A stretch of 7,237 nt of DNA, taken from assembly GCA_033720695.1 (NCBI GenBank), contig JAWWCA010000183.1, positions 1-7,237 of the forward strand, in the 5' to 3' direction. The DNA is from DATGQT01 sp033720695. Its GTDB lineage: Bacteria; Bacteroidota; Rhodothermia; Rhodothermales; Rubricoccaceae. Shown one piece after another: positions 4,892 through 7,237 of this stretch. The position numbers and the translations under genes are program-made. The notes under the pieces are model-generated. The model did not search any database and was not told the origin of the DNA. It worked only from the letters and a program-made list of their open reading frames with translations. How positions within the stretch are numbered: position 1 is the stretch's first letter; every line of letters begins with the position of its first letter.

Positions 4892-6019
4892 ATGCCCTCC
4901 GTCGCCGAGATCGCCCGCGCCCTCGAAGCGTGGGCTCCCCCCGCCTCCAAGCTCGACTACGACAACGTGGGCCTCCAGGTGGGCGACCCCCAGCGCGACG
5001 TCGCCGCCGTCCTCGTCGCCCTCGACCTCACGCCCGACGTGGTCGCGGAGGCGCGGGACGCGGGCGCCGACCTCGTCGTCACGCACCACCCCCTCCTCTT
5101 CCGGCCGCTCCAGCGGCTCACGGCCGACGACCCCGTGGGCGCGCTCGCCCTCCGCCTGGCAGAGGCCGGCCTCGCCTACTACGCCATCCACACCAACCTC
5201 GACGCGGCGCCCGGCGGCGTCTCGTTCGCGCTCGCCGAGCGGCTGGGGCTGGCGGACGTCCGCTTCCTGGAGCCCAGCGAGGGGGCCCTCGTCAAGCTCG
5301 TCACCTTCGCGCCCGCCGACCACGCCGAGGTCGTCCGCCGCGCGCTCGCCGAGGCCGGCGCCGGGCGGATCGGCGACTACGAGGCGTGCGCCTTCACGCT
5401 CCGCGGCACCGGCCACTTCCGGCCGGGCGCGGGCGCCGACCCGTTCATCGGCGAGGCCGGGGGCGGCGAGGAGGCCGTCGAGGAGGTGCGGATCGAGGCG
5501 GAGGTGATGCGGTGGGACCTCGGCCGGGTGGTGCGGGCGATGCGGGCGGCGCACCCCTACGAGGCCGTCGCCTACGACGTCTACCCCGTCGAGCAGCCGG
5601 CCACGCGGGTCGGCTTCGGGGCCGTCGGGCACCTGCCGCAGCCCGCCCCGCTCGACGCGTTCCTCAGGGTCGTGGCCGAGCGGCTCGGCGCCGCCGCGCT
5701 CCGCTACAGCGGCGACCCCCAGCGCCCGGTCGAGACCGTGGCCGTCTGCGGCGGCGCCGGGGCGAGCCTCCTCGGCCGCGCCCTCGCCGCCGGGGCCGAC
5801 GCCTACGTCACCGCCGACGTCACCTACCACCGCTTCTTCGAGCCGCTCGGCGCCGACGGCCGCGCACGGATGGCCCTCATCGACGCCGGCCACTACGAGA
5901 CCGAGGCCCTCACCGAGGGGCTCCTCGTGGACTGGCTCGGCGCCCGCTTCCCCGGCCTCACCGTCCGGGCCACGCGGCACCGCACCTCGCCGATGCAGAC
6001 GTTCGTGCCCGAGCGGTAG
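4892..6019 (+). CDS. Nif3-like dinuclear metal center hexameric protein (long form)
   Basis: This 375-residue protein is a Nif3/YbgI-family member, a widespread ring-forming hexamer that binds two metal ions per subunit. Some members are annotated as GTP cyclohydrolase 1 type 2 homologues, but the true activity is unsettled. The two-part Nif3 core is complete: LDYDNVGLQVGDP at 21-33, the metal motif VVTHHPLLF with His65 and His66, HTNLDAAPGG with Asp104, and near the C-terminus DAGHYETE with His334 and Glu337. Between the halves, roughly residues 128-235, is the extra PII/CutA-like domain of the long form (as in Bacillus YqfO), recognised by 'KLVTFAPADHAEVVRRALAE', the GDYEACAFTLRGTGHFRP segment and AHPYEAVAYDVYPV. 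All expected metal ligands are present, so it should be functional. The ATG at 4892 gives the usual start (MPSVAEIARALE). A gene of the coiled-coil C4 zinc-ribbon family follows, a common partner of Nif3 genes. Confidence 0.95.
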   Translation: MPSVAEIARALEAWAPPASKLDYDNVGLQVGDPQRDVAAVLVALDLTPDVVAEARDAGADLVVTHHPLLFRPLQRLTADDPVGALALRLAEAGLAYYAIHTNLDAAPGGVSFALAERLGLADVRFLEPSEGALVKLVTFAPADHAEVVRRALAEAGAGRIGDYEACAFTLRGTGHFRPGAGADPFIGEAGGGEEAVEEVRIEAEVMRWDLGRVVRAMRAAHPYEAVAYDVYPVEQPATRVGFGAVGHLPQPAPLDAFLRVVAERLGAAALRYSGDPQRPVETVAVCGGAGASLLGRALAAGADAYVTADVTYHRFFEPLGADGRARMALIDAGHYETEALTEGLLVDWLGARFPGLTVRATRHRTSPMQTFVPER

Positions 6020-6041
6020 CGGGCGCCCCGGCTGGCTTTTT
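6018..6041 (+). terminator. Possible intrinsic terminator after the Nif3 gene
   Basis: From 6018 the RNA can fold AGC-GGG with a CGC loop against CCC-GGCT, six base pairs with one bulged G, ending at 6033; it is followed after GGC by five Ts (6037-6041). It overlaps the last bases of the stop codon. The stem is short and the T tract is displaced by three bases, so strength is uncertain. If active it would separate Nif3 transcription from the coiled-coil gene and rnpB. Confidence 0.4.
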
Positions 6042-6055
6042 GCGCCAACTTCGTG

Positions 6056-6125
6056 CGGGGGTGGAGCTTTCGGCGGCGGCGCGGGGTTTATTGCGGCTGC
6101 CCCCCCCCTCACGCACCCCACCCCG
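6056..6125 (+). repeat. G-rich/C-rich inverted arms in the leader of the coiled-coil gene
   Basis: GGGGTGG (6058-6064) can pair with CCACCCC (6118-6124), with an outer C-G pair if one G is bulged. Between them lie a GCGGGG stretch and a run of nine Cs (6100-6108) that could pair further. The right arm ends five bases before the ATG at 6130. Such pairing might mask the start, but base composition alone makes G/C arms likely, so function is uncertain. No convincing promoter is visible here; TTTATTGCGG at 6087-6096 is the only AT-containing candidate. Confidence 0.25.
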
Positions 6126-6129
6126 AAGG

Positions 6130-6888
6130 ATGGCGACGGAAACGACGACGAGCATCGAAGAGCAGCTCCGGGCCCTCATCCGGCTCCAGTACCTCGACAG
6201 CCGGATCGACCAGATCCACAAGATGCAGGGCGACCTCCCCGAGGAGATCCGCGACCTCGAGGACGAGAAGGCCGGCCTCGAAACCCGCATCGAGAAGGCG
6301 CAGCGCGACGCCCAGGAGGGCGAGGTCCAGAAGAAGAAGCTGAAGCTGGACATCGCCGAGAGCGAGGGGCTCATCCGGAAGTACGAGGAGCAGCAGCTCC
6401 AGGTCCGCAACAACCGCGAGTACGACGCGCTCACCAAGGAGATCGAGGCGCAGCGCCAGCGCATCCAGCAGGCGCACGACACGATCGAGGAGCTGGAGGC
6501 GCGCGAGACGACCAACGAGGAGGCGGTGGCCGCCGCCCAGGAGCGCCTCAAGGAGCTCGACGACGTGCTCGCGGAGAAGCGCGACGAGCTCAAGAAGGTC
6601 GTGGCCGACACGGAGTCGGAGCAGGCCGCGTACGCGAAGCAGCGGGCCAAGGCCGAGGAGGCCCTCGACGGCCGCTACCTCCGCGCCTACGAGCGGCTCC
6701 GCACCCGCGTCCGCGACGGCCGCGCCGTCGTCCCCATCGAGCGCGGCGCCGCGGCGGGCTACCTCGTGCCGCCGCAGCGGCAGCTGGAGGTCCGCCAGCG
6801 CGACCGCATCATCGTCTCCGAGCACGACGGCCGCATCATCGTCGACGACCAGCTCTACCGCGAGGTCGTCGAGTCCATGGCGTCTTGA
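6130..6888 (+). CDS. Coiled-coil protein of the C4 zinc-ribbon family (CT398/HP0958-like) lacking all zinc cysteines
   Basis: This 252-residue protein has the architecture of the CT398/HP0958/'C4-type zinc ribbon' family: a long antiparallel coiled coil (about residues 8-190) capped by a small C-terminal domain. Family members have been linked to flagellar export and RNA binding in Helicobacter and to secretion in Chlamydia; the general role is unclear. The hallmark VRNNREYDALTKEIE is at 92-106. The C-terminal domain keeps the framework (RGAAAGYLVPPQRQLEVR at 205-222, then IIVSEHDGRIIVD at 227-239). The places where relatives carry CxxC and CxxC hold Ala208, Tyr211, Ser230 and Asp233, and the whole protein contains no cysteine. 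It therefore cannot form a Zn-Cys4 site. The frame is intact, so this looks like an evolved loss, not decay. The ATG at 6130 follows CGAAGG, too close to serve as a normal ribosome-binding site. The Nif3 gene precedes it and rnpB follows. Confidence 0.88.
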   Translation: MATETTTSIEEQLRALIRLQYLDSRIDQIHKMQGDLPEEIRDLEDEKAGLETRIEKAQRDAQEGEVQKKKLKLDIAESEGLIRKYEEQQLQVRNNREYDALTKEIEAQRQRIQQAHDTIEELEARETTNEEAVAAAQERLKELDDVLAEKRDELKKVVADTESEQAAYAKQRAKAEEALDGRYLRAYERLRTRVRDGRAVVPIERGAAAGYLVPPQRQLEVRQRDRIIVSEHDGRIIVDDQLYREVVESMAS

Positions 6889-6944
6889 CCGACGGCGGGC
6901 GCGGCGGCGCGGTCCTTGCCCGTTCTCCCGTCGCGTCCGTTCTC

Positions 6945-7237
6945 TGACAGACCTGCGCGCCGGCCGGACCGCCGCCTCGCCCTGGATCGCCCGCGATCCG
7001 CGGGCGGGGAGGAAAGTCCGAACACCACCGGGCACCGTGCCCCGCCAACCGCGGGGGCGCCCCGCCGAGGCCCGTCCTCGGCAGGGCGACGGCAAGTGCA
7101 ACAGAAAGCAAACCAGCCGATGGTCCCGTCGGGTCGCTCGCGGCCCGCGGGACACAGGTGATGGGTGAAATGGTGGGGTAAGCGCCCACCGGCGCCCCCC
7201 GCGACGGGGGCGGCCAGGCAAACCCCACGGGGTGCAA
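6945..7237 (+). ncRNA. rnpB: RNase P RNA, bacterial class A (3' end beyond the window)
   Basis: This is the catalytic RNA of RNase P, which removes 5' leaders from tRNA precursors. The universally conserved block GAGGAAAGTCCG begins at 7009. It is followed by GTGCAACAGAAAGCAAACC near 7096, GGTGAAATGGTGGGGTAAG near 7165 and CAGGCAAACCCCACG near 7214, in the order and spacing of the class A RNA (compare E. coli AGTGCAACAGAGAGCAAACC, GGGTGAAAGGGTGCGGTAAG, ACGGTAAACTCCA). Before the first block, CGCCC-TGGATCGC-CC-GCGATCC-GCGGGCG (6978-7006) makes a well-paired P3 arm. The 5' end is estimated from the E. coli distance to the GAGGAAAG block and is uncertain by about 10 bases. The window stops roughly two thirds of the way through, before the 3' strands of P1, P2 and P4. 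A TTG at 6916-6918 could be a -33 box, but no good -7 box follows. Confidence 0.95.

Noticed and set aside
4652..6121. Minus-strand open frame of about 489 codons
   Set aside because: It is the antisense shadow of the Nif3 gene, which has full family motifs on the plus strand.
6889..6944. Terminator between the coiled-coil gene and rnpB
   Set aside because: The spacer is GC-rich with short G/C repeats but no convincing stem followed by Ts, so I do not call one.
6109..7221. Minus-strand open frame of about 370 codons
   Set aside because: It is antisense to the coiled-coil gene and crosses the RNase P RNA; the Leu/Val/Asp repetitiveness mirrors the codons of the plus-strand coiled coil.
1..7237. 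Mobile element, CRISPR array, phage or defence system
   Set aside because: No transposase or integrase gene, regular spaced repeats, or toxin/nuclease-like proteins were seen; all genes fit common housekeeping or envelope families.

Overview
This is a very GC-rich, gene-dense chromosomal window of ordinary bacterial housekeeping and redox genes. I see no insertion sequence, phage gene or CRISPR array. Three signs point to the Bacteroidota/Rhodothermota side, perhaps a high-GC relative of Rhodothermus or Rubrivirga. First, none of the start codons has a well-placed Shine-Dalgarno sequence. Second, several genes are preceded at short distance by TAnnTTTG-like elements (TAGTTTG, TATCTTTC, TACCTTGC, TACCTTCC), the -7 box used by that group. 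Third, the coiled-coil protein before rnpB resembles the Bacteroidota form of its family. The taxonomic placement is an inference, not a measurement.

Layout. Bases 1-89 (minus) hold the N-terminus of a gene that leaves the window. A 102-base divergent spacer separates it from a two-gene operon: a DUF411 lipoprotein (192-644) and methionine sulfoxide reductase msrA (641-1192), joined by an ATGA stop/start overlap. Converging on msrA, with stop codons that overlap, is a minus-strand pair: a rhodanese-type sulfurtransferase (2751-1876) followed by a secreted YceI-family protein (1791-1189). Divergent from the sulfurtransferase is a small DUF1772 membrane protein (2871-3371, GTG start). A tRNA-Arg(CCT) gene lies on the minus strand at 3401-3473.

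The right half is all plus strand. It holds a UMF1-type MFS transporter (3549-4853), a full-length Nif3-family dinuclear-metal protein (4892-6019), a coiled-coil protein of the C4 zinc-ribbon family that has lost every zinc-binding cysteine (6130-6888), and the RNase P RNA gene rnpB (from about 6945, cut by the window end).

How the genes fit together. The left half is loosely a redox/sulfur/metal group: DUF411 (copper-associated in other bacteria), MsrA (repair of oxidised methionine), YceI (lipocalin-like isoprenoid or lipid binder) and a sulfurtransferase. The right half carries Nif3, the coiled-coil partner and rnpB, a neighbourhood I believe recurs in other bacteria. No gene-free stretch reaches 300 bases; the longest are 90-191, 2752-2870 and 6020-6129. 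The most notable observations are the cysteine-free 'zinc ribbon' protein, the coupling of an exported DUF411 lipoprotein to a cytosolic MsrA, and the promoter-like element almost touching the tRNA gene.
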